From: an uncultured Oscillospiraceae bacterium
GTDB taxonomy: Bacteria > Bacillota > Clostridia > Oscillospirales > Oscillospiraceae
Reading direction: 5' to 3'
NCBI GenBank assembly: GCA_910584395.1
Contig: CAJUAS010000031.1
Location: 1-18,512, forward strand
DNA: 18,512 bases
Below the pieces are notes generated by a model that saw only the letters and a program-made list of their open reading frames with translations, was not told the DNA's origin and did not search any database. This document shows positions 1 through 6,241 of the stretch, piece after piece (positions within the stretch are counted from its first letter, which is position 1; each line of letters starts with the position of its first letter). The translations under genes and the position numbers were made by a program.

Positions 1-61
1 TGGATAGAGTGACTGGCTACGAACCAGTAGGTCGGGGGTTCGAATCCCTTCAGCCGTACCA
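1..61 (+). tRNA. tRNA-Arg (anticodon ACG), 5' end cut by window
   Basis: The anticodon arm ACTGG-CTACGAA-CCAGT (12-28) puts anticodon ACG at 19-21, which reads arginine CGN codons after A34 is deaminated to inosine. The T arm GGGGG-TTCGAAT-CCCTT is followed by acceptor strand CAGCCGT, discriminator A and an encoded CCA ending at 61. The 5' acceptor strand and most of the D arm lie before the window. Two G-T pairs at the base of the T stem are acceptable in tRNA. Confidence 0.95.
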
Positions 62-103
62 AATCCCGGACACATCTCAGGATGTGTCCGGGATTTGCTT
101 TTT
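61..103 (+). terminator. Rho-independent terminator of the tRNA
   Basis: A perfect 16-bp stem (61-76 with 81-96), loop TCAG, is followed by GC and five T. The first base of the stem is the last A of the tRNA CCA, so the terminator starts directly at the mature 3' end. On the minus strand only TTT follows the hairpin, so it is a poorer terminator for ybaB, although it is the only hairpin seen downstream of that gene. Confidence 0.9.
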
Positions 104-143
104 CCTCTATTCATGCCCTGCCACGCCGGGGATGTTCAGCAGC

Positions 144-491
144 TCAGAAGGGCAGGTTCAGACCGCCGGTGATCTTCTGCATCCCCTCCGCCGCGGCGGT
201 CTCGGCGTTGCGAAGCGCCTCGTTGACGGCGGCGATGACCATGTCTTGCAGCATCTCCACATCCTCGGGGTCAACGGCTTCGGGGTCGATCTCCAGCGCG
301 GTGACCTCCCGCTTACCGCTCACTGTGGCGGTGACCACGCCGCCCCCCGCCGTAGCGGTATAGGTGGCGTTTTCCAGCTCCTCCTGCATTTTCTGCATAT
401 CTTCCTGCATCTTCTGGGCCTTTTTGATCATGTTCATGTTAATGCCGCCGCCCATTCCGCCCATGCCGCGGCTTCCAAATCCCTTTGCCAT
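144..491 (-). CDS. ybaB: YbaB/EbfC family nucleoid-associated protein
   Basis: This 115-residue protein has the usual length of the YbaB/EbfC family, small dimeric DNA-binding proteins associated with the nucleoid. A Gly/Met-rich N-terminus (MGGMGGG) is followed by a charged helix with MIKKAQKMQEDMQKMQEEL (about residues 21-39). The family core follows with a GGGVVTATVSGKREV strand, and then IDPEAVDPEDVEMLQDMVIA. The start ATG at 491 has an AAGGGG ribosome binding site about 9 nt upstream. The gene lies 21 bp behind dnaX on the same strand, the conserved dnaX-ybaB pair, so it is very probably cotranscribed with it. In most Firmicutes recR follows, but here a tRNA on the other strand comes next. 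The family assignment is firm; the exact cellular role of the family is not settled. Confidence 0.93.
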   Translation of the reverse strand: MAKGFGSRGMGGMGGGINMNMIKKAQKMQEDMQKMQEELENATYTATAGGGVVTATVSGKREVTALEIDPEAVDPEDVEMLQDMVIAAVNEALRNAETAAAEGMQKITGGLNLPF

Positions 492-512
492 TGTACGTTC
501 CCCTTTCCTTAA

Positions 513-2129
513 TTACTGCCCATCGTCCAGCTGCTGGCCGATGGCAAACAGATCCTCCATATTTCCCGCCTTGGGCGGGGGCGCAGACACGCTCACTGTG
601 ATGCTCCGCCCTAACCGTGCCGCCGCCGCTTGGGCGATCACGTCCAAGATCTCCGGCTTGTCGATCATCGCCTTGGTGACGCTCACCTTGGCCTCCAGCG
701 TCAGCGTATCTCCCGCCAACACCCCTGTAGTCATGGCCGGGTTGGACACGAAGGGCCACACCGCCGGGGAGAGGAGGGGCTTCAGGCCGGGCAAAAGCGC
801 GGGCCAGAAGCCGTCGTCTGCGGCAGCGGCAGGGGTCGGCGCAGCCGCCGGAACGGGGGGCTGCTCTGCCGGAACGGGGGGAGCTTCCTCTTCCCAAGGA
901 GGCGGCGCATCGTCCTCGTCAGCGTCCTGAGGCAAAGGCGCGGGCTTCTCCGACTGCTTGGGCTGCGCCGCCGGGGCAGGCGCGGGGTAGGACATCATGG
1001 TCTCCAGCCGGGCCACCCGGGCGGACAGGCCCAGCGCGCTGCCGTCCAAGCTCTCGTCCCCCAGACGGATGAAGCAAAGCTCCGCATCGGTGCGGGGGTT
1101 TGCGCTGGCGCTCAGCGCCGCCAGCGTCTCTTGAAGCACCGTCAGCATCTGAATGAGCCGCGGCGCGGTGAGCTGCTCGGACAGGCTTCGCAGCGTCGCG
1201 TCGTCATAGCCCCCTGTGAGCAGCGAGGACGCCGCCTGCGGCGCTGTCTTGCGGATGAGCAGGTCGCGGCACAAGGCGGACAACTCGCCCAGAAGGGTCT
1301 TGATATCCTTTCCCGCCCCGTAGAGCCGTCCCAGCGTACTCAGGGCCGCGGCGGTGTCCCCGGAGGCCAGACTGCCCAGCAGCTTGGCCGTCTCCACGTT
1401 GCCCATCATGCCAAGTGCCTGAATAATGGCGGCCTCGTCCACCGTGCCGCTGCCTGCGCGGCACTGATCCAACAGGGACAGCGCGTCCCGCATCCCCCCC
1501 TCCGCCAGCCGGGCCAAAAGGGCCGCGCCGCCGGGGGTGAGGTCGATCTTTTCCTGCCCGGCCACCCATGCGAGCCGCCCCTCGATATCGCCGGGCAAAA
1601 TGCGCTTGAAGGCAAACTGCTGGCAGCGGGACTTGATGGTGGCGGGGACTTTGTGAAGCTCGGTGGTGGCCAGAATGAACATCAAATGCTCCGGCGGCTC
1701 CTCCATGATCTTCAAAAGGGCGTTGAAGGAGGAGGCGGAGAGCATATGTACCTCGTCGATGATATAGACGCGCTTTTTCACGCTGCCGGGGGTGTACACC
1801 GCTTCCTCCCGCAGGGCGCGGATGTAGTCCACGCCGTTGTTGGAGGCCGCGTCCAGCTCCACCACGTCTAAAATAGCGCCGCTGTCCAGTCCTGCGCAGG
1901 CGTCGCATTTGTTGCAGGGGTCGCCGTCGTTGGGGTTGCGGCAGTTCACCGCCTTGGCCAGAATTTTGGCGCAGGTGGTCTTGCCTGTGCCCCGCGTCCC
2001 GGTAAACAGGTAGGCGTGGGACAGCGTCCCGTCCGCCACCTGCCGGCGAAGGGTCTGGGTGATATGCTCCTGCCCCACCACCTCCTCAAAGGTCTTGGGC
2101 CGGTATTTGCGGTAAAGGGCCTGATACAA
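513..2129 (-). CDS. dnaX: DNA polymerase III subunit gamma/tau
   Basis: This is the clamp-loader ATPase of the replisome, which loads the beta sliding clamp and couples the polymerases. From TTG at 2129 the protein has 538 residues and begins MYQALYRKYRPKTFEEVVGQ, the family N-terminus. Visible motifs are Walker A GTRGTGKT (44-51), zinc-binding cysteines C63, C72, C75 and C78, Walker B IIDEVHML (123-130), and an SRC sensor motif. A Pro/Ala/Glu-rich linker and a C-terminal polymerase-binding region (from about 440) follow. I chose the TTG start because GGGGAGGTG sits about 6 nt upstream and the protein then starts where homologues start. ATG at 2156 would add nine residues, but it abuts the T-tract of the SRP RNA terminator and has no comparable ribosome binding site. 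Downstream is ybaB. No dnaX promoter is obvious, so expression may come by read-through from the SRP RNA. Confidence 0.95.
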   Translation of the reverse strand: MYQALYRKYRPKTFEEVVGQEHITQTLRRQVADGTLSHAYLFTGTRGTGKTTCAKILAKAVNCRNPNDGDPCNKCDACAGLDSGAILDVVELDAASNNGVDYIRALREEAVYTPGSVKKRVYIIDEVHMLSASSFNALLKIMEEPPEHLMFILATTELHKVPATIKSRCQQFAFKRILPGDIEGRLAWVAGQEKIDLTPGGAALLARLAEGGMRDALSLLDQCRAGSGTVDEAAIIQALGMMGNVETAKLLGSLASGDTAAALSTLGRLYGAGKDIKTLLGELSALCRDLLIRKTAPQAASSLLTGGYDDATLRSLSEQLTAPRLIQMLTVLQETLAALSASANPRTDAELCFIRLGDESLDGSALGLSARVARLETMMSYPAPAPAAQPKQSEKPAPLPQDADEDDAPPPWEEEAPPVPAEQPPVPAAAPTPAAAADDGFWPALLPGLKPLLSPAVWPFVSNPAMTTGVLAGDTLTLEAKVSVTKAMIDKPEILDVIAQAAAARLGRSITVSVSAPPPKAGNMEDLFAIGQQLDDGQ

Positions 2130-2156
2130 TGTCCACACCTCCCCGGTGAGTTCCAT

Positions 2157-2179
2157 AAAAATGCCCGGTTGCAGGGCAC
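2157..2179 (-). terminator. Terminator between SRP RNA and dnaX
   Basis: On the minus strand TGCCC-TGCAACC-GGGCA (2178 down to 2162) forms a 5-bp GC-rich hairpin directly followed by TTTTT (2161-2157). The stem is short, so termination may be partial and allow read-through into dnaX. A small upstream inverted repeat (GCCG/CGGC) may extend the structure. Confidence 0.6.
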
Positions 2180-2199
2180 GGCCGCACACCGGCCTTTGA

Positions 2200-2475
2200 A
2201 GCTCCTTTTCCCCCCGTTACCTCCACAGCCAGCTCGGGTCCGGCGCCCTCGCGGCACAAGCGGTTGACCGCTTAGTGCTGCTTGGTTCCCCACCTGACAC
2301 GATTCACAGCTCCGCCTTGCGCGAGACCGATCCTTCATCGCCGCTTATGGAGGGCAGACGAAACAAAAAGAGTCCGGGGGCCGGGATTCATCCCTGCTGG
2401 AGCGGGTTGCAGGTACAGGGCACCGCTAACTCCCCGATTAGTGCGACCTTGCCCCGCAACCGGGCGGGGTAAGAT
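2200..2475 (-). ncRNA. ffs: Signal recognition particle RNA, large bacterial (Bacillus-like) type
   Basis: This is the RNA scaffold of SRP: it binds Ffh and targets membrane and secreted proteins to the Sec translocon. On the minus strand the Alu-domain core is visible as GCGGTGCCCTGTACCTGCAA, then the pairing partner CAGCAGGGATGAATCCC (region 2440-2387). The Ffh-binding domain IV lies at 2300-2275 with CAGG opposite AGCAG, the symmetric internal loop, capped by a GGAA tetraloop (2289-2286). The 5' part can form CCCCGC/GCGGGG, and a G-rich 3' segment is available to pair with the 5' end. The location just upstream of dnaX is the standard Firmicutes arrangement. The 5' end is inferred from the promoter and the 3' end from structure, so both may be off by 10 or more bases; the transcript probably runs to the terminator at 2157. 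In domain IV the two pairs closing the tetraloop are G-C rather than the usual C-G. Confidence 0.93.
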
Positions 2476-2481
2476 AAAGCT

Positions 2482-2510
2482 ATTATACACCATTCTTCCC
2501 CGTTTCGCAA
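2482..2510 (-). promoter_or_regulatory. Sigma-A promoter of the SRP RNA
   Basis: On the minus strand TTGCGA (2510-2505), a 17-nt spacer and a perfect TATAAT (2487-2482) place the start of transcription near 2475. It is a strong promoter, as expected for an abundant stable RNA. Confidence 0.85.
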
Positions 2511-2536
2511 TCCCCAATTCGCACAGAAGGCGGGGG

Positions 2537-2564
2537 TTAAAAGTCGGCGCAGATGTGGTATAAC
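2537..2564 (+). promoter_or_regulatory. Candidate promoter of trkA-trkH
   Basis: TTAAAA (2537-2542), a 16-nt spacer and TATAAC (2559-2564) lie about 60 nt before the trkA start, back-to-back with the SRP RNA promoter. The -10 is good and the -35 weak. No c-di-AMP or other riboswitch fits in the short leader. Confidence 0.5.
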
Positions 2565-2621
2565 ATTCTTTTATCCGACACCGGAACGACAGCTTTTGCA
2601 CAGAGAGGGACGTGACGCTTT

Positions 2622-3992
2622 GTGAATATCATCATCGTAGGCGACGGCAAGGTGGGTGAGGCGCTGGCCCGGCAGCTCTCCGCCGAAGGGCACGACATCA
2701 CCATGGTGGACTCCAATCCTCAGGTACTCACCCAGAGCGCCGACCGCATGGATATTATGGCTGTGGTGGGCAACGGCGCGTCCATGTCCACCCTGCGGGA
2801 GGCGGGGGCGGAACACGCGGGGCTGCTCATCGCCGCCACCAGCCGGGACGAGCTGAACCTGTTGACCTGTCTCACCGCCAAAAAGCTGGGCACTGCCCAC
2901 ACCATCGCCCGCATCCGCAACCCGGAGTATTCCGATCAGGTGACAGGGATGTATGACGAGCTGGGCTTTTCCCTCACCGTCAACCCGGAACACGCCGCCG
3001 CGTTGGAGGCCTATCAGCTTCTTCAATTTCCCTCCATCCTCAAGCGGGAATCCTTCGCCAAGGGCCGGGTGGAAATCGTGGCCGTCCCGGTGGCCGACCG
3101 CTCCAAGCTGGACGGCATCCCCCTTCACAAGCTCTATGAGATCGCCCGGGTCAACGTGCTGGTGTGCGCGGTGGAGCGGGACGACGGGGTGCATATCCCC
3201 GGCGGCTCTTTCGTGCTTCAGGGGGGCGACACCATTTTCGTTACCGCCGCGCTGGAGGATCTGGCCCAGTTGGTACGCAATCTGGGCTTAGTGGAGCATA
3301 AGGTGCGCGACCTGCTGATCATCGGCGGCTCCCGCATCGCCTTCTATCTGGGCAAGCGGTGTTTGGAAAGCGGGATGAACGTCAAGATCATCGAGCAGGA
3401 TCACGACCGCTGCCTCCATCTGGCCGAGGCCCTCCCCAACGCCATCATCATTGAAGGGGACGGCTCCCGGCAGGACGTTCTGGACGCCGAGGGGATCACC
3501 AGCTACGACGCGGTCATCACCCTCACCGGCATGGACGAGGAAAACTTGGTGCTGTCCATGTTCGCCCACCATCTGGGGGTGGGGAAGGTCATCACCAAGA
3601 TCAACCGCATGGAATACACCGACCTCTTCCGCAAGGTGGGGCTTGGCTCGATCATCAGCCCCAAGGCCCTGTGCTGCGCCAACATTGTGCGCTATGTGCG
3701 GGCCATGTCCTCCGCCCACAAGCAGGACGGCGGCAGCTTCCTCACCCTCCACTCCATCGTGGACGGGCAGGTGGAAGCCATGGAGTTCCGGGTGGGGGAG
3801 ACCACCCGTTACTGCGGCCGGCCCTTGAAGGACATCCCGCTGAAAAGCGGCATTCTGATCTCCTGTATCACCCACAACGGCAAGACCATCCTCCCCAAAG
3901 GCGACAGTAAGTTCTACCCCGGCGACACTTTGATCGTGGTCACCGGGGAGGGGCGGGCCATCAGCGATCTGGGCGACATTTTCGCAGAGTAA
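2622..3992 (+). CDS. trkA: Trk system potassium uptake regulatory protein TrkA
   Basis: TrkA is the cytoplasmic nucleotide-binding subunit that gates the TrkH K+ channel at the membrane. Its 456 residues are the full-length form with two RCK units. The first Rossmann fold starts IIIVGDGKVGEALARQL, with GxGxxG at G7-G12 and the ribose-binding acid D30. A TrkA-C domain spans about 145-222. A second Rossmann fold starts near 229 (LLIIGGSRIAFYLG), where GGSRIA is a looser dinucleotide motif, and a second TrkA-C domain covers about 375-456. The start is GTG; a GAGAGGGA ribosome binding site lies about 11 nt upstream, a rather long spacing, but the resulting N-terminus matches the family exactly. 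trkH follows after 14 bp with its own ribosome binding site, so the two form an operon. Confidence 0.95.
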   Translation: MNIIIVGDGKVGEALARQLSAEGHDITMVDSNPQVLTQSADRMDIMAVVGNGASMSTLREAGAEHAGLLIAATSRDELNLLTCLTAKKLGTAHTIARIRNPEYSDQVTGMYDELGFSLTVNPEHAAALEAYQLLQFPSILKRESFAKGRVEIVAVPVADRSKLDGIPLHKLYEIARVNVLVCAVERDDGVHIPGGSFVLQGGDTIFVTAALEDLAQLVRNLGLVEHKVRDLLIIGGSRIAFYLGKRCLESGMNVKIIEQDHDRCLHLAEALPNAIIIEGDGSRQDVLDAEGITSYDAVITLTGMDEENLVLSMFAHHLGVGKVITKINRMEYTDLFRKVGLGSIISPKALCCANIVRYVRAMSSAHKQDGGSFLTLHSIVDGQVEAMEFRVGETTRYCGRPLKDIPLKSGILISCITHNGKTILPKGDSKFYPGDTLIVVTGEGRAISDLGDIFAE

Positions 3993-4006
3993 GGGAGGGC
4001 CGCCGA

Positions 4007-5464
4007 ATGAACCACCGCATGATCGGGAAGCTTTTGGGCTTTCTTTTGCTGCTGGAATGTATGTTTTTGTTCCCCTCCGTCATTGTCTCCGCCCTTTATC
4101 ACGAAGAAACCGCCATGCGCGCGGTCTTTCTCACCATGGTCATCGCCGCCGCCCTTGGCGGCGCGCTGTGGCTGGCCGGACGAAAGGCGGAGCGTCATTT
4201 TTATGCCCGGGAGGGAATGCTGGTCACGGCGTTGGGCTGGATCGTCCTCTCCGCCGTGGGGGCGCTGCCCTTTGTCATCGCCGGGGAGATCCCCAGCTAT
4301 GTGGACGCCCTCTTTGAAGTTATCTCCGGCTTCACCACCACCGGCGCTTCCATTTTGACCGCGGTAGAGCCCATGTCCAAGGGGCTTCTGTTCTGGCGTT
4401 CCTTTACCCACTGGCTGGGCGGCATGGGTATTTTAGTGTTCCTTCTGGCCATCGTCCCCATGGGCGGCAAGGGGGGCGGGTATTCCGTCCACCTCCTGCG
4501 GGCGGAAAGCCCCGGCCCAAGCGTGAGCAAGTTAGTACCCAAAATGCGGCAGACCGCCGCCATTTTATACGGCATCTACATTGCCCTCACCGTTATCAAC
4601 GTCCTCTTCCTGCTGGCGGGAGGGATGCCCCTTTTTGACAGCCTCTGCACCGCCTTCGGCACGGCGGGCACAGGCGGCTTCGGTGTTAAAAACGACTCCA
4701 TGGCTTCCTACTCCCCTTATATCCAAACCGTCTGCACCGTGTTTATGGCTCTGTTCGGGGTGAATTTTTCCGTCTACTTCCTCATTCTCCTTCGCAAATT
4801 TAAGCAGGTCTTGCACAACGAGGAGCTTTTGCTCTATGTGGGCATTATGCTCTCCGCCATCGCCGTGATTACTTGGAACATCACTTCCCTGTTTTCCAGC
4901 GTGGGCGAGGCCCTGCACCACGCCGCCTTTGCCGTCTCCAGCGTGATGACCACCACCGGCTTTGCCACCGAGGACTTCAACCTCTGGCCGGAGCTTTCCC
5001 GCACCATTTTGGTGGTGCTGATGGTCTGCGGCGCGTCGGCGGGAAGCACCGGCGGCGGCATTAAATGTGCCCGCCTGCTTCTTCTTGCCAAGTCTCTGCG
5101 CGCCCGGATGCGCCAAATGCTCCACCCCCGCAGCGTCAATCTGGTGCGGGTGGACGGCCGCGCCGTGGGGGAGGAGATCCTCCAAGGGGTCAACACCTAT
5201 ATGTCCGCCTACTGCGCCATCGCCGTGGTCTCCTTCCTCCTTTTGTCGCTGGACAGTCTTTCTATGGAGACCAATCTGACCGGTATGCTGGCCTGCCTCA
5301 ACAACATTGGCCCCGGTTTGGCTCTGGTTGGCCCTACAGGCAATTACTCCTGCTTTACCGCCCTATCCAAGATCGTGCTGATGGTGGATATGCTGGTGGG
5401 GCGGCTGGAAATCTTCCCCATCCTTATTTTGCTCTCCCCCAGAACTTGGCGGAAGGCGGGGTAA
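4007..5464 (+). CDS. trkH: Trk system potassium uptake membrane protein TrkH
   Basis: This is the K+-translocating membrane subunit that works with TrkA. It has 485 residues, the usual TrkH length. Four pore loops are visible through their selectivity-filter segments: TTTGAS (110-115), AGTGGFG (220-226), TTTGFA (315-320) and NIGPGL (433-438). The conserved intramembrane stretch GASAGSTGGGIK lies at about 342-353. Long hydrophobic helices separate these, and the C-terminus LVGRLEIFPILILLSP is typical. The ATG at 4007 is preceded by GGGAGGG about 7 nt upstream. The gene is the second of the trkA-trkH operon, which ends at the bidirectional terminator behind it. The related KtrB is shorter, and its partner KtrA has a single RCK unit, so Trk is the better name. 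Confidence 0.95.
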   Translation: MNHRMIGKLLGFLLLLECMFLFPSVIVSALYHEETAMRAVFLTMVIAAALGGALWLAGRKAERHFYAREGMLVTALGWIVLSAVGALPFVIAGEIPSYVDALFEVISGFTTTGASILTAVEPMSKGLLFWRSFTHWLGGMGILVFLLAIVPMGGKGGGYSVHLLRAESPGPSVSKLVPKMRQTAAILYGIYIALTVINVLFLLAGGMPLFDSLCTAFGTAGTGGFGVKNDSMASYSPYIQTVCTVFMALFGVNFSVYFLILLRKFKQVLHNEELLLYVGIMLSAIAVITWNITSLFSSVGEALHHAAFAVSSVMTTTGFATEDFNLWPELSRTILVVLMVCGASAGSTGGGIKCARLLLLAKSLRARMRQMLHPRSVNLVRVDGRAVGEEILQGVNTYMSAYCAIAVVSFLLLSLDSLSMETNLTGMLACLNNIGPGLALVGPTGNYSCFTALSKIVLMVDMLVGRLEIFPILILLSPRTWRKAG

Positions 5465-5482
5465 TCCCCCTGCTGTTTGCTG

Positions 5483-5518
5483 AAAAAAGAACCGGGACGC
5501 GGTGCGTCCCGGTTCTTT
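5483..5518. terminator. Bidirectional terminator between trkH and the phosphoribosyltransferase gene
   Basis: A perfect 15-bp stem (5486-5500 with 5504-5518), loop GGT, is GC-rich in its core. It has six A on the left side (5483-5488), which become a U-tract for leftward transcription, and TTCTTT on the right. It serves both convergent genes and is stronger for the leftward one. Confidence 0.88.
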
Positions 5519-5531
5519 GCGCTTGAAAGGA

Positions 5532-6086
5532 TCACTGAAGCGGTTTGCCTTGGGCATCGAAGAGGGGCAGCTTCTCCAAAAAGAGGATGTCATCCCGCTT
5601 GGCGGCGTCCCCCTCGGCCAAAATGGCCATGCGTCCTACCACATTGCCGCCCGCCTGCTCCACTAAATTCTCTACCGCCGCCAGAGAGCCGCCGGTGGAG
5701 ATCACGTCGTCCAAAATGAGGATGCGCTTGCCCTTCATCTTCTTGGCGTCCGCCCCGTCCATGTAGAGCTTCTGCTCTCCCTCGGTGGTAATGGAGCGAT
5801 CCACCGCTTCAAACACCCCGTCCATATAGGCTTTTTTCTTCTTCCGCACCAGAAAATACTCGTTGCGGCCGCTCTGGCGGGCCATCTCGTGGATGAGGGG
5901 GATGGCCTTGGCCTCGGGGGCGACCATGTAGTCGAACTCCGGGGCGAGCTTCAAAAGGTCGCGGGCGCAGGCGCAGGTCAACTCCACATCGCCGAAGATG
6001 ACAAACGCGCCGATCATCAGGGTGTCGCTGATGGGACACAGGGGCAGATGGCGCTTCAGCCCTGCCACTTGTATTTCATAGGTCAT
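5532..6086 (-). CDS. Purine (adenine-type) phosphoribosyltransferase
   Basis: This is a type I phosphoribosyltransferase that would join a purine base to PRPP to give the nucleotide in the cytoplasm. The 184-residue protein has the PRPP-binding motif RILILDDVISTGGSL (121-135) and an APT-like segment VAPEAKAIPLIHEMAR (55-70), followed by a basic loop RKKKKAYMDG (81-90). I chose ATG 6086 rather than 6113 because AGGAGG lies 7 nt upstream. A TTGACA-17-TATAAT promoter ends about 30 nt further up, and its predicted start point falls inside the longer reading frame. The gene is divergent from a purine permease, which supports base salvage. Adenine, xanthine and hypoxanthine/guanine enzymes share this fold. 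Similarity in the central segment favours an adenine-type enzyme, but the substrate is not proven. Confidence 0.85.
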   Translation of the reverse strand: MTYEIQVAGLKRHLPLCPISDTLMIGAFVIFGDVELTCACARDLLKLAPEFDYMVAPEAKAIPLIHEMARQSGRNEYFLVRKKKKAYMDGVFEAVDRSITTEGEQKLYMDGADAKKMKGKRILILDDVISTGGSLAAVENLVEQAGGNVVGRMAILAEGDAAKRDDILFLEKLPLFDAQGKPLQ

Positions 6087-6118
6087 GAGAAATCCTCCTT
6101 GCTTTTTGGTCATTTTTC

Positions 6119-6147
6119 ATTATATACCCTCTCTTCTGCCCTGTCAA
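6119..6147 (-). promoter_or_regulatory. Consensus sigma-A promoter of the phosphoribosyltransferase gene
   Basis: On the minus strand TTGACA (6147-6142), 17 nt and TATAAT (6124-6119) form a perfect consensus promoter. Transcription should start near 6112, giving a leader of about 26 nt, too short for a riboswitch. Confidence 0.9.
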
Positions 6148-6184
6148 TTTGGGGAATCCTTTTCTATCATTTTTTGTCAAATCG

Positions 6185-6193
6185 TGGTATGCT
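6185..6193 (+). promoter_or_regulatory. Candidate extended -10 promoter of the purine permease gene
   Basis: TGGTATGCT at 6185-6193 fits an extended -10 element (TG-N-TATNNT). No good -35 lies 17 nt upstream. TTGTCA at 6174-6179 is a -35-like box but is spaced too close for this -10; it would need an alternative -10 around TAAATA (6195-6200). Confidence 0.35.
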
Positions 6194-6204
6194 TTAAATA
6201 TCTC

Positions 6205-6224
6205 TTTCCGCCCCTTGGCGGAAA
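6205..6224 (+). promoter_or_regulatory. Leader palindrome before the permease ribosome binding site
   Basis: TTTCCGCC-CCTT-GGCGGAAA is an 8-bp perfect inverted repeat with a 4-nt loop, ending only 3 nt before the AAAGGGAG region opens out. No U-tract follows, so it is not a terminator. It could be an operator or a leader hairpin affecting translation; the function is unknown. Confidence 0.5.
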
Positions 6225-6241
6225 ATGAAAGGGAGAAAAAC

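Noticed and set aside
61..143. tRNA-associated attachment site for an integrated element
   Set aside because: The tRNA is followed only by a normal terminator and the ybaB tail; no integrase, repeat of the tRNA end or foreign genes are seen in the window.
1768..1782. AAAAAG run in dnaX as a programmed frameshift site (tau/gamma)
   Set aside because: It lies near residue 118 inside the ATPase domain, far before domain III, and the context is GTG AAA AAG, so a shift would give a useless fragment.
630..1871. 413-codon plus-strand frame opposite dnaX
   Set aside because: Antisense shadow of dnaX, with Gly/Arg/Gln-rich composition and no domain.
6087..6241. Purine riboswitch upstream of the purine genes
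   Set aside because: The leaders are about 26 nt and a few tens of nt long, and the conserved three-way junction elements are absent.
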